Below, in pieces: positions 34,907-42,981 of a stretch of 64,000 nucleotides of DNA. Positions within the stretch are counted from its first letter, which is position 1; each line of letters starts with the position of its first letter. The position numbers were made by a program, and so were the translations under genes. This DNA is from Bacillota bacterium (GTDB lineage Bacteria > Bacillota > Clostridia > Lachnospirales > Cellulosilyticaceae), in contig JAEYPM010000093.1 of assembly GCA_023410675.1 (NCBI GenBank), positions 8,403 to 72,402 on the forward strand, read 5' to 3'. The notes under the pieces were generated by a model that saw only the letters and a list, made by a program, of their open reading frames with translations, made no database searches and was not told where the DNA came from.

Positions 34907-35705
34907 CTAAATACTATTTGTCTCTGATGCATCCACGTAAGTACGCCTTTGAAGATAAAAATAAAGTACGGTAAAATACAAAGCTAATGGTGCTACCGCC
35001 ACCATTCCTGATAAAATAACAATAACTGTTGAGGCTTCATATTTAAAATCTCTATAGCTATACCCATTTTTTTCTAATAGTTCATAGTCATTATTAGTAT
35101 GCTCAAGTTCTAGTGCAGCTTTTAGAAATTTTTCTGCCTGCTGATGATTTCCATGCTCATGTGCTATAGTACCTGTTACCTCTCCTACAAATATATAACG
35201 TCTTTGTATGTTACCACCACTAATTGCTTCTCCTATTGCAATCCCACTTAATATAATCACAATAAAAGCTAATCCTATCCATATTAATGCTTGAGTACTA
35301 AATATATGGTTCCTATTAATAAACGGAACATACTGCCAAAATAAGAAAGTTATTATTATAATTGTCACTAAAATGAGTATGGCTATTCCTACTCCTATAC
35401 TACGCTCTTTTTGTCCTTCACTATATATTTGATCACTATATCCATTTTCATGAAAAATCCAATTCCCTTGTTTTATGCTTATGCTATCTCTATCTCTATC
35501 TCTCAAGTGAGTCATAACAGATTCTTCTATTTCAGGATAGTTTTCATGTACCGTGCTCACAATGCCAGAAATATAAGAATAGTAATCATAGTCAACCCAT
35601 GTTATTACCCCTATTCCTACAATAAATCCTCCAAATACAATGATGCATACTCCTAACGCCAGTGATAAGCATATACTTTTAAGAATGCTTCTTGTTTTTT
35701 TTCAT
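34907..35705 (-). CDS. Membrane protein with two sensor-like modules; A8 frameshift after the start codon
   Basis: The best start is the ATG at 35703-35705, behind GGGGGAGATAGG, but its frame meets a stop after eight codons. The long frame is open from 35701. The two join if one A is removed from an A8 run at 35695-35702. The first start codon in the long frame is a GTG at 35560, which has no ribosome site and would lose the first helix. The product would have four membrane helices and two similar loops: YISGIVSTVHENYPEIEE ... HENGYS and YIFVGEVTGTIAHEHGNHQQ ... EKNGYS. The loop style resembles extracytoplasmic sensor regions of some clostridial histidine kinases, but no kinase domain follows. 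Function unknown. Confidence 0.6.
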
Positions 35706-35774
35706 TACCTATCTCCCCCTATTGCACATTAATAAAATCCATTTTCGTTTAAATTATAAGCTATACTATCGCTC

Positions 35775-36800
35775 TTATATAATAAGCATGGCATCACCAA
35801 AGCTAAAAAATCTATATTTATTAGTAATTGCTTCTTTATATGCGTTTAATACATGCTCTCTTCCTGCTAATGCACTTACTAGCATGATGAGTGTAGATTC
35901 AGGTAAATGAAAGTTTGTTATGAGTCCATTAATACATTTAAAGGTATAGCCAGGGTAAATAAATATATTGGTCCAGCCACTTCCTTCTTTTATCATGCCT
36001 TCATCATTACAGCACGACTCAAGTGTCCGTGTACTTGTTGTGCCAACAGATATAACTTTTTTTCCTTGCTCTTTTGCCTTATTAATGATCGCTACATTTT
36101 GATTATTGATACTATAATATTCTGAATGCATCTCATGCTCTAAAATATTATCAGTCTTAACTGGCCTAAAAGTACCAAGCCCAACATGAAGGGTAATGTA
36201 AGCAATTTGAATGCCCTTTTGTTTAAGTCTATCAAGAAGTTCATTTGTGAAATGCAATCCTGCGGTTGGTGCAGCTGCACTTCCTGTATTTTTTGAGTAG
36301 ACGGTTTGATATCTTTCTCTATCTTCAAGTTTTTCATGAATGTAGGGTGGCAGAGGCATTTCTCCAAGCTTATCTAAGGTCTCCTCAAAAATACCTTCAT
36401 AGGTAAATTCTATGATTCTTTTCCCATCTTCAATAATATCTTTAATGGTTCCTATGAGCTCTCCACTTCCAAATTGAATGGCATCACCAATTCTGGCTTT
36501 CTTCCCAGGTTTGACAAGTACTTCCCATTCTTTTTCACTTTTTCTAGTTAGAAGTAAAATCTCAACCTTTCCTCCGCCTGGATGCTTACTGCCAAAAAGT
36601 CTCGCAGGAATAACCCGCGTATCATTAAGGACTAGGCAGTCTCCTTCTTCTAGATAGTTTATCATATCACTAAAATGTTTGTGTTTTATCTCTCCTGTAT
36701 CTTTATCTAGCACCATAAGCTTTGAGGATGTCCTATCTTCAAGTGGTATTTGTGCTATAAGCTCTTCTGGTAGCTCAAAGTAAAAATCCGATGTCTTCAT
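35775..36800 (-). CDS. queA: S-adenosylmethionine:tRNA ribosyltransferase-isomerase
   Basis: A 341-residue enzyme that adds the cyclopentene-epoxide ring to preQ1-tRNA to form epoxyqueuosine. Seen: FYFELPEELIAQIPLEDR at the N-terminus, LNDTRVIPARL, AAPTAGLHFT, HVGLGTFRPV, and NFHLPESTLIMLVSALAG. The length is normal. It lies 9 bp after the SpoIID-like gene and upstream of the frameshifted membrane protein. It works with Tgt encoded 3.3 kb downstream. Confidence 0.95.
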   Translation of the reverse strand: MKTSDFYFELPEELIAQIPLEDRTSSKLMVLDKDTGEIKHKHFSDMINYLEEGDCLVLNDTRVIPARLFGSKHPGGGKVEILLLTRKSEKEWEVLVKPGKKARIGDAIQFGSGELIGTIKDIIEDGKRIIEFTYEGIFEETLDKLGEMPLPPYIHEKLEDRERYQTVYSKNTGSAAAPTAGLHFTNELLDRLKQKGIQIAYITLHVGLGTFRPVKTDNILEHEMHSEYYSINNQNVAIINKAKEQGKKVISVGTTSTRTLESCCNDEGMIKEGSGWTNIFIYPGYTFKCINGLITNFHLPESTLIMLVSALAGREHVLNAYKEAITNKYRFFSFGDAMLII

Positions 36801-36809
36801 GTACTTCTC

Positions 36810-38411
36810 CTATCTTTCTACTGTTATGCCTTGGTAATAGTATTCCAAGATGTTTTTATAGTTATACCCTGCAAGTGCCATACCTTTTGCACCACTTTGT
36901 GACATCCCTACCCCATGTCCATAACCTTTTCCATAGACAACAAAGTCTCCATATATGACTTGTTTTTCTTGCACTGGAATGCTATCTTCTACTAAACCTT
37001 GCTCACCATTCATCTTAATCTCTTTCTCTTTGTCTTGGCTCTTTAAAACTAATTCATTGTCTGCAGAACATATATCATCCTTTGATATCATCTTGATTGC
37101 CTTTACCTTTACTTCCTTTAAGTCTCCCATTGACATGACAAATAAAGTTTGATCATCAGAAGCTTCATCTGCTGAATTTGAAGTAGGTACACTTATATTA
37201 TCATCAAAACTAAACATCCTGCTTTTTAAAGATCCTTCATTAGTGCCTGAGAAAAAGGTTCTTACATTTTCTCTTTTAAGAGTATATACCCCATTGGTTC
37301 CTAATATGTTCAGTTCATTCACTCTTCCAGCTGGTGTCCTTGATACTATTTCAAGTCCTGTTGCTAGGCCAATATTAGCTCCGACTTGTGTTAAACATTT
37401 ATCTATTTCAGATAAAGTGATCGTTCTTGTCCATGGCTTTTGCTCTGGTGAAGTTTCATATATATCAGGTACCGCTTTAAGATAAGGCACTTTAGTGCCC
37501 CATACATATTCCGCAGACTCAGTATAACCACCACTTGTAGAAAAGAATAATGCTTCTGCTAACGCTCCATTATATTTTATTACTTCACCACTAGTTTGAT
37601 CCACTGCATTATTTGAACTTGGTTTTTCATGCGTCACTCCGTAGTAAACTTGAGTATATGTATTATCGAGAACATTATATCCTCTATCTAAATATCTATT
37701 GTATTGAAATAGAGCCAGAGAACGAGCTGTAACAGCCTGAGCTTTTAGTGCCTCTTCTGGCCAAGAAGCTGGCATTTCTGCAGGTACTACACCATATAGG
37801 TAATCCTCGATAGCCACTATGTTATAAGGCGTAAGGCCACCTTTATTGACAATGCCTATCGCTCCTCTATATTTTCTTGATGCTCCTACCCCTGTCACTG
37901 GGAAATCATATTGATCATAGCTTCCTTGAAAAGCTAAAGCCTCTTCTATAGTATCATTTACCATGATAATGTTTCCATATTCATCATGCACTTCATACAC
38001 CGTGCCTTGAGGTATTACATCAACAAATGCCCCTTGATGAATGAGGCTATAAACGCTATAAGTATCTTTTGCAATATAAGCTGGAAATGCATCTTGATAT
38101 AGCATAGCAATTTCTTGTGCTTGGCTAAGTGTTGCATAGCTCATTCCATCTGTATAATACATCTCTTTTCCTTTTGTAACATATATATCTGAGGCAGGTA
38201 ATTTCCCTACCTTGAAAAATTCATCATATTCATAATACCCAACTAATAGATTAGATTCGCTATGAATATCTATTTTTTGTGCATTTTTAAATACAGATTC
38301 AAGTCCTACCTTAATTGAACTCGGTAATGGTTCTGCAAACATATCAAAACTAAAAATAGAAACAAAGAAAATAAAAATAATACCTGTATAATGCATTGTT
38401 TTTCTAAACAA
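36810..38411 (-). CDS. SpoIID/LytB-domain protein, secreted
   Basis: A 533-residue exported protein. The N-terminal hydrophobic segment IIFIFFVSIFSFDMFAEP is a signal peptide or anchor. Residues about 200-370 form the SpoIID domain, with EDYLYGVVPAEMPASWPEEALKAQAV (partly quoted: GVVPAEMPASWPEEALK), where the glutamate is expected to be catalytic, and FFSTSGGYTE. It ends with GYGHGVGMSQSGAKGMA. SpoIID is a peptidoglycan lytic transglycosylase acting on denuded glycan strands in engulfment. The long N-terminal extension suggests a SpoIID-related paralogue rather than SpoIID itself. It is followed by queA. Confidence 0.85.
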   Translation of the reverse strand: MFRKTMHYTGIIFIFFVSIFSFDMFAEPLPSSIKVGLESVFKNAQKIDIHSESNLLVGYYEYDEFFKVGKLPASDIYVTKGKEMYYTDGMSYATLSQAQEIAMLYQDAFPAYIAKDTYSVYSLIHQGAFVDVIPQGTVYEVHDEYGNIIMVNDTIEEALAFQGSYDQYDFPVTGVGASRKYRGAIGIVNKGGLTPYNIVAIEDYLYGVVPAEMPASWPEEALKAQAVTARSLALFQYNRYLDRGYNVLDNTYTQVYYGVTHEKPSSNNAVDQTSGEVIKYNGALAEALFFSTSGGYTESAEYVWGTKVPYLKAVPDIYETSPEQKPWTRTITLSEIDKCLTQVGANIGLATGLEIVSRTPAGRVNELNILGTNGVYTLKRENVRTFFSGTNEGSLKSRMFSFDDNISVPTSNSADEASDDQTLFVMSMGDLKEVKVKAIKMISKDDICSADNELVLKSQDKEKEIKMNGEQGLVEDSIPVQEKQVIYGDFVVYGKGYGHGVGMSQSGAKGMALAGYNYKNILEYYYQGITVER

Positions 38412-38635
38412 ATCTACTTCCCCCTCTTTCTAGATACTATTATGTAAGCTAATGGCTTCAATCATGAAAAAATAATTATGTATGCACCATTTATTATATA
38501 GGTATTATAAGGAAAAATCTATCTCTTCTAGTTAATCTTATGTAACTATTATCCTACTTTTTTATTACATCTATAGCACCATCTAAGTTTTTGCTCTATA
38601 GTAAATGACTTGGCTATGTATATAAACGTAAAACA

Positions 38636-38663
38636 AAAAAATCGCCTTCACTGGCGACTTTTT
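38636..38663 (-). terminator. Terminator downstream of the crh-like gene
   Basis: On the minus strand TCGCC-AGTGAA-GGCGA is followed by seven Ts, and in the plus direction by six Ts. It lies a few bases after the stop at 38669 and ends the murB-rapZ-whiA-crh transcript. Confidence 0.85.
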
Positions 38664-38668
38664 TATGA

Positions 38669-38935
38669 TTATTCAGCTGTTTCTTCTGTAGTCAAAAATC
38701 TAACAAGTGCTTCCTTTGCTTCTTCCTCATCTTCTCCATCCACAACGAGTTGAATTTGTTGACCTTTGATAGCCCCTAAGGACATCATACCCATAATACT
38801 TTTTGCATTGACTTGCTTTTCTCCAACTACCACCATGATATGGCTTTCATACTTACTAGCTATTTGGACAAAAAGTGCAGCTGGTCTAGCCTCTAAACCA
38901 TTCTTTAGTTCTAATTTTATTGTTTCTTTAATCAT
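38669..38935 (-). CDS. crh: Crh-like HPr paralogue lacking the phosphorylatable histidine
   Basis: An 88-residue HPr-fold protein. The segment that normally reads GLHARPA is GLEARPA, so His15 is Glu15 (numbered from the second in-frame ATG) and it cannot take part in PTS phosphotransfer. The regulatory serine is kept as S46 in AKSIMGMMSLG, the HPr kinase target. This is the pattern of Crh, a catabolite-repression co-factor for CcpA. Its place directly after whiA also matches Bacillus crh. The ATG at 38935 is 8 bases after AGGAGG; one at 38938 is 5 bases away. It overlaps the whiA stop. Confidence 0.85.
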   Translation of the reverse strand: MIKETIKLELKNGLEARPAALFVQIASKYESHIMVVVGEKQVNAKSIMGMMSLGAIKGQQIQLVVDGEDEEEAKEALVRFLTTEETAE

Positions 38936-39893
38936 CATCTTTTCCTCCTCTTGTCTCTCTAATTTCTGAAGCTATTTTACTTATTTTGTTTAGTCTGTGA
39001 TTAACACCTGATTTTCCTACAGGCGGACTTAATAATTCTCCTAATTCTTTTAGCGTAGCACTTGGATAGTCAATCCTATACCTTGCTATATCTTCTAAGT
39101 TTTCTGGTAAGGATGAAATACCTATTGTACTTTCAATATAGTCAATATCCTGCATCTGCCTTACCGCAGCTGAGACTGTCTTTTTTAAATTTGCTGTTTC
39201 ACAGTTGACAATTCGATTGACATTGTTCCTTACTTCTTTTACGATACGTATATTTTCTAGTTCCATAAGGGCATTATGTGCTCCCATTACATTTAGGAGA
39301 TCTACAATTTGTGTTCCCTCTTTTAAATAGACTACATAACTGTTTTTCCTCATAACAATTTTCGCTTCCATATCTAGTCCATTTAATATTTGCTTCAAAT
39401 GATTTGCATTGTTATTCGTCTGACAAACAAATTCTAAATGATAACCCTTTTGGGGGTCACTTACTGATCCTGCTGCCAAAAAAGCTCCTCTTAAATAAGC
39501 TCTCTTACAACACATGCTTTGTATCACTGTATTGTCTACATAGTCTTTAAGTCTTAGCTTTCCCTCTTCGTTTTTTAATATTGTGGTAGCTAAAAGTACT
39601 TTCTTACTCATTTTTTGATCAGGTATTCTTAAAAGATAAGATCTTTTCTTATTAAATTTTTTACTATCTTTTGCAAGTACCTCAACATTCATATTAAAAG
39701 CTTTTTTAATTATTGTAAAGTACTTTCTTGCAGTAGCAGGATTTTCTGTGTTAAATTTTATATCAAAAATATCGTTTTTATTTGTTATTTCTGCACACAT
39801 AAGGACAAGTGCAGAAATTTCAGCAATCATGCAATGCCTTGCATTTGTTAGCACAGATGTTAATTCTTTCTTTACACGGGAGGAAAAAGACAC
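38928..39893 (-). CDS. whiA: WhiA-family DNA-binding regulator
   Basis: A protein of about 321 residues with the degenerate LAGLIDADG-like N-terminal domain and a C-terminal helix-turn-helix (YPSATLKELGELLSPPVGKSGVNHRLNKI). WhiA affects cell division and chromosome segregation in Firmicutes and sporulation genes in Streptomyces. The GTG at 39893 is chosen because AAAGAGGTG lies 6 bases upstream and the product then starts (M)SFSSRVKKEL, as in known homologues; an in-frame ATG at 39929 would add 12 residues. Between rapZ and the crh-like gene. Confidence 0.92.
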   Translation of the reverse strand: MSFSSRVKKELTSVLTNARHCMIAEISALVLMCAEITNKNDIFDIKFNTENPATARKYFTIIKKAFNMNVEVLAKDSKKFNKKRSYLLRIPDQKMSKKVLLATTILKNEEGKLRLKDYVDNTVIQSMCCKRAYLRGAFLAAGSVSDPQKGYHLEFVCQTNNNANHLKQILNGLDMEAKIVMRKNSYVVYLKEGTQIVDLLNVMGAHNALMELENIRIVKEVRNNVNRIVNCETANLKKTVSAAVRQMQDIDYIESTIGISSLPENLEDIARYRIDYPSATLKELGELLSPPVGKSGVNHRLNKISKIASEIRETRGGKDDD

Positions 39894-39934
39894 ATCCATC
39901 ACCTCTTTATGTAATCTAACCTCAAACATTTTTA

Positions 39935-40804
39935 TTAACTTCTTTGATTATCTTTATCAATATCTCTATGCTGAATATTCACAGCATGTCCTTTGGCTTC
40001 TAAATGCTTATATAAATTGTTTGCAATTGTAACAGAACGATGCTTTCCTCCTGTACAACCAATAGCAATAACTAACTGATTTTTCCCTTCTGTTGAATAG
40101 TTTGGTATTAAGAAATCAATCATATCAATGAGTTTTTCTAAAAAGACTTGTGTTACCTCAAATTGCATCACATAGTCTTTTATAATCACATCATTTCCAG
40201 TAAAAGGTCTCATATCAGGGATATAATAAGGGTTTGGTGCAAATCTAACATCAAAGACTAAATCAGAATCTATAGGCAATCCATACTTAAAACCAAAAGA
40301 AACAATGGTAATCATTAGGTTATTAAATTTACCTTGCTTGTTAAAAATTTTATAGAGTACTTCTTTTGTCTCCTTAGTCAAAAGATTTGAGGTATCAATA
40401 ATATAATTTGCCTGCATCTTAATCTCTTTTAAGATTTCCCTCTCCTTTTGTATCCCTTCCTCTATTCTTTCATTGCGTGCTAAAGGGTGCAATCTTCTTG
40501 TTTCTTTATACCTTTGTATCAGCACATGATCACTACAGTCAAAAAAAAGTATCTCATAGGCATGTTCAACTTGCTTTAACTTATATAGGCTACTAAATAA
40601 TTCATTAAATAATATACCACCTCTAATATCTATGCCTAATACAACATTTTTGTACTTCTCCGCATGCATACTAAGTAGTTCAGCAAAATTAACTATGAGA
40701 CTTGGTGGAATATTATCCACGCAATAATAACCCATGTCTTCAAAAAATTTTATAGCTGTACTTTTACCTGCACCAGACATACCAGTTACAATAATAAAAT
40801 TCAT
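39935..40804 (-). CDS. rapZ: RapZ/YvcJ nucleotide-binding protein
   Basis: A 289-residue P-loop protein. Walker A GMSGAGKST is at residues 8-16, with FFDCSDHVLIQRYKETRRLHPL and the C-terminal GCTGGKHRSVTIA. In E. coli RapZ binds GlmZ RNA; in Bacillus YvcJ binds and hydrolyses GTP, with an unclear role. It lies 25 bp after murB and directly before whiA, without the yvcK gene that normally sits between them. Confidence 0.93.
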   Translation of the reverse strand: MNFIIVTGMSGAGKSTAIKFFEDMGYYCVDNIPPSLIVNFAELLSMHAEKYKNVVLGIDIRGGILFNELFSSLYKLKQVEHAYEILFFDCSDHVLIQRYKETRRLHPLARNERIEEGIQKEREILKEIKMQANYIIDTSNLLTKETKEVLYKIFNKQGKFNNLMITIVSFGFKYGLPIDSDLVFDVRFAPNPYYIPDMRPFTGNDVIIKDYVMQFEVTQVFLEKLIDMIDFLIPNYSTEGKNQLVIAIGCTGGKHRSVTIANNLYKHLEAKGHAVNIQHRDIDKDNQRS

Positions 40805-40829
40805 ATGGCTCTCTCCTTATCCTCTTTCA

Positions 40830-41744
40830 TTACATCTCGCCTATTAATTTTATTTCTGGTTCAAGCATAACGTTAAACCTTTTGTATACTTCATTTTGAA
40901 TATGTTCTATAAGTGCTAAAACATCCTTTGCTAAAGCATCACCCATATTAACAATAAATCCACAATGTTTATCTGATACTCTTGCACCTCCTACTTGATA
41001 GCCTCTAAGTCCACTTTCCATAATGAGCTGCCCTGCATAGTATCCCTTAGGTCTTTTAAATGCTGATCCTGCACTAGGAAGTTCAAGTGGTTGCTTTTCT
41101 CTTCTTCTTGCTGCAAGATCCTTCATAATATTACCTATTTCTGTTTGATCTTTAAATGCAAGCTTTAAGGTTGCCATAATGACTACATAGTTATGTTTCT
41201 GTAATTTACTTTGCCTATAGCCAAAATCTAGCTGTTCTTTGTTTAAAGTAATGATCTGACTCCTCTCGTCTAAAGCCTCCACACTTATCGTAACATCTTT
41301 CATTTCTCCACCATAAGCCCCTGCATTCATTGTTAAGGCTCCTCCTAGAGTTCCAGGAATACCATGAGCAAATTCAAAGCCTCCCAGACTATTATTTAGA
41401 GCAGTTATAGCTACTTGTGAAAGAAGTGCCCCTGGCTCGGCAATAATTGTATCATTATGAACTTGTATATTTGATAAGTTCTTATAAAGTTGCAAAACCA
41501 CACCTCTTATACCCTTATCTGATACAAGAAGGTTACTTCCATTGCCTATAACATAATAAGGAATACTGTTTTCTCTGCAAACACTAAGTGCAAAAGATAA
41601 CTCCTCTTTAGATGTTGGAAGTACAAATAAATCTGCTGGCCCTCCAATTTTAAAAGAAGTATGATTTTTCATAAGCTCATTTCTTCTTATATTTTCTGTT
41701 GGTATCTGCTTGGCTAGCATAGTATATACTTGGTCCGTTCCCAC
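40830..41744 (-). CDS. murB: UDP-N-acetylenolpyruvoylglucosamine reductase
   Basis: A 304-residue type II MurB, the FAD enzyme that reduces UDP-GlcNAc-enolpyruvate to UDP-MurNAc. FAD-binding motifs: VIGNGSNLLVSDKGIRGV and EFAHGIPGTLGGALTMNAGAYGGEM; also GSAFKRPKGYYAGQLI and HCGFIVNMG. The GTG start at 41744 has AAGGAG 8 bases upstream. It is the first gene of the murB-rapZ-whiA-crh operon. Confidence 0.94.
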   Translation of the reverse strand: MGTDQVYTMLAKQIPTENIRRNELMKNHTSFKIGGPADLFVLPTSKEELSFALSVCRENSIPYYVIGNGSNLLVSDKGIRGVVLQLYKNLSNIQVHNDTIIAEPGALLSQVAITALNNSLGGFEFAHGIPGTLGGALTMNAGAYGGEMKDVTISVEALDERSQIITLNKEQLDFGYRQSKLQKHNYVVIMATLKLAFKDQTEIGNIMKDLAARRREKQPLELPSAGSAFKRPKGYYAGQLIMESGLRGYQVGGARVSDKHCGFIVNMGDALAKDVLALIEHIQNEVYKRFNVMLEPEIKLIGEM

Positions 41745-41849
41745 CTACTCAACTCCTTGTCTGATACCCTATTTCATTATTATAATATACATTATTTTAA
41801 TAAATAATGATAGTATTTTTTACTATTATAGCAAACTTACATATAAATA

Positions 41850-41895
41850 AAAAGCATACACATATAAATTCACTTTTGTTAAAATTTGTGTATGC
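41850..41895 (-). terminator. Terminator downstream of the YedF-like gene
   Basis: GCATACACA (41854-41862) pairs with TGTGTATGC (41887-41895). On the minus strand the stem is followed by TTTTTATTT. It separates the YedF-like gene from murB. Confidence 0.65.
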
Positions 41896-42021
41896 CTACT
41901 TATTTTATAGAGGGATAATGAATCAATTTGGCTTATTTATTGCCTATATATTATTTCTACAAATGATTCCACTTTGGATACTTCATACTTAAAGTGCAAA
42001 TCTCATCATTTAATGAATGTT

Positions 42022-42360
42022 TTATAATGTTATGACTGTCTTTGCACTGAGTAAAATTTCCGTTATCTCATCCATATTACTAATACGACCTGCTATAAGA
42101 GAACTTTTCCCACATGCTTTATAGACACATGTTCCACAAGCAATAAGTTCTACACCTCTTTGCTCTATAACTTCTAGAATATCTGCAAAATAGGAGCCAT
42201 GAACCAGAAGCTTAACCCCGGAATTATAAAATATTATTACATCTGGCTTATTAATATTTGCCAATATTTTTCTTAAAAATACACCTAATAATGTATAGCC
42301 TACTTCTTCATCTCCCCTGCCCAGTGTATCACTATTTATTATAACTGCTTTGTTATACAT
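42022..42360 (-). CDS. DsrE-like protein matching the C-terminal domain of YedF
   Basis: A 112-residue protein that aligns with the C-terminal DsrE-like half of YedF, a sulfurtransferase-like protein associated with selenium metabolism. The characteristic pattern is complete: INSDTLGRGDEEVG, FYNSGVKLLVHGS, ACGTCVYKACGK and GRISNMDEI. The N-terminal TusA/SirA domain of YedF is absent and no such reading frame lies upstream. The GTC cysteine may be the reactive residue. No selenium genes are in the window, so the role is unknown. Confidence 0.75.
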   Translation of the reverse strand: MYNKAVIINSDTLGRGDEEVGYTLLGVFLRKILANINKPDVIIFYNSGVKLLVHGSYFADILEVIEQRGVELIACGTCVYKACGKSSLIAGRISNMDEITEILLSAKTVITL

Positions 42361-42467
42361 CTTTTAAGTACCTCCATTCACGATTCTTTATATAACTATC
42401 ATATTCCTAAGTATTGCATTTAGTGATAGCTTAAACAAAAAAGCAAGGAGGTAAAATAACATCAAAC

Positions 42468-42500
42468 AAAAAAGTTGCAGAACATATTTAGTTCCACAAC
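42468..42500 (-). terminator. Terminator downstream of the DUF4190-like gene
   Basis: On the minus strand GTTGTGGAAC pairs with GTTCTGCAAC (two G-T pairs in the middle) around a 7-base loop, followed by TTTTTTG, 17 bases after the stop codon. Confidence 0.7.
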
Positions 42501-42516
42501 CTTTTATTTTTATTAT

Positions 42517-42870
42517 CTATTTTTTTCTAAAGTAAAATATAATATCTATTATACCTTTAGCAATTGTACATACTAAGAATACAAGATTAATAATAAATCC
42601 CGCCACCCCTATGCCATGGTCATTTTTCTTTTTCATACTGACAGCACCAAGTACTATCCCCACTATAGTTACTGGCAATCCAATAATAGGAACAATCCAT
42701 GCAAGAGAACTTATTATGCCAAGAGCAAATGATGTCCACGCTTTGATATCATGGGACTGTTTAATGATCACATGGGGTGTCATATCAATACTATCATTTA
42801 TATCCTCTTCTTCCGCTGCACATTGCTTCTCATAAAATGCTAGCTCTTCATCTAATAATTCTTTTTCCAT
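42517..42870 (-). CDS. DUF4190-like small membrane protein
   Basis: A 117-residue protein with an acidic cytosolic N-terminus and two membrane helices (SFALGIISSLAWIVPIIGLP and GVAGFIINLVFLVCTIAKGI). The segment IVGIVLGAVSMKKKNDHGIG between them is typical of the DUF4190 family. The first 30 residues hold eleven acidic side chains. Monocistronic, with its own terminator. No function is known for the family. Confidence 0.68.
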   Translation of the reverse strand: MEKELLDEELAFYEKQCAAEEEDINDSIDMTPHVIIKQSHDIKAWTSFALGIISSLAWIVPIIGLPVTIVGIVLGAVSMKKKNDHGIGVAGFIINLVFLVCTIAKGIIDIIFYFRKK

Positions 42871-42981
42871 CGTTGAATGTGCTCCTTTCTCATTTAAAAT
42901 ATTAAGTATAATCTGTTAATTTTATATTTTCATTATATATTATTTTATTCACCTTGAATACCTAAAATTCATTCCTTTCTC

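Noticed and set aside
42441..42460. Isolated AAGGAGG on the plus strand
   Set aside because: No start codon follows at a usable distance and no open frame is present.
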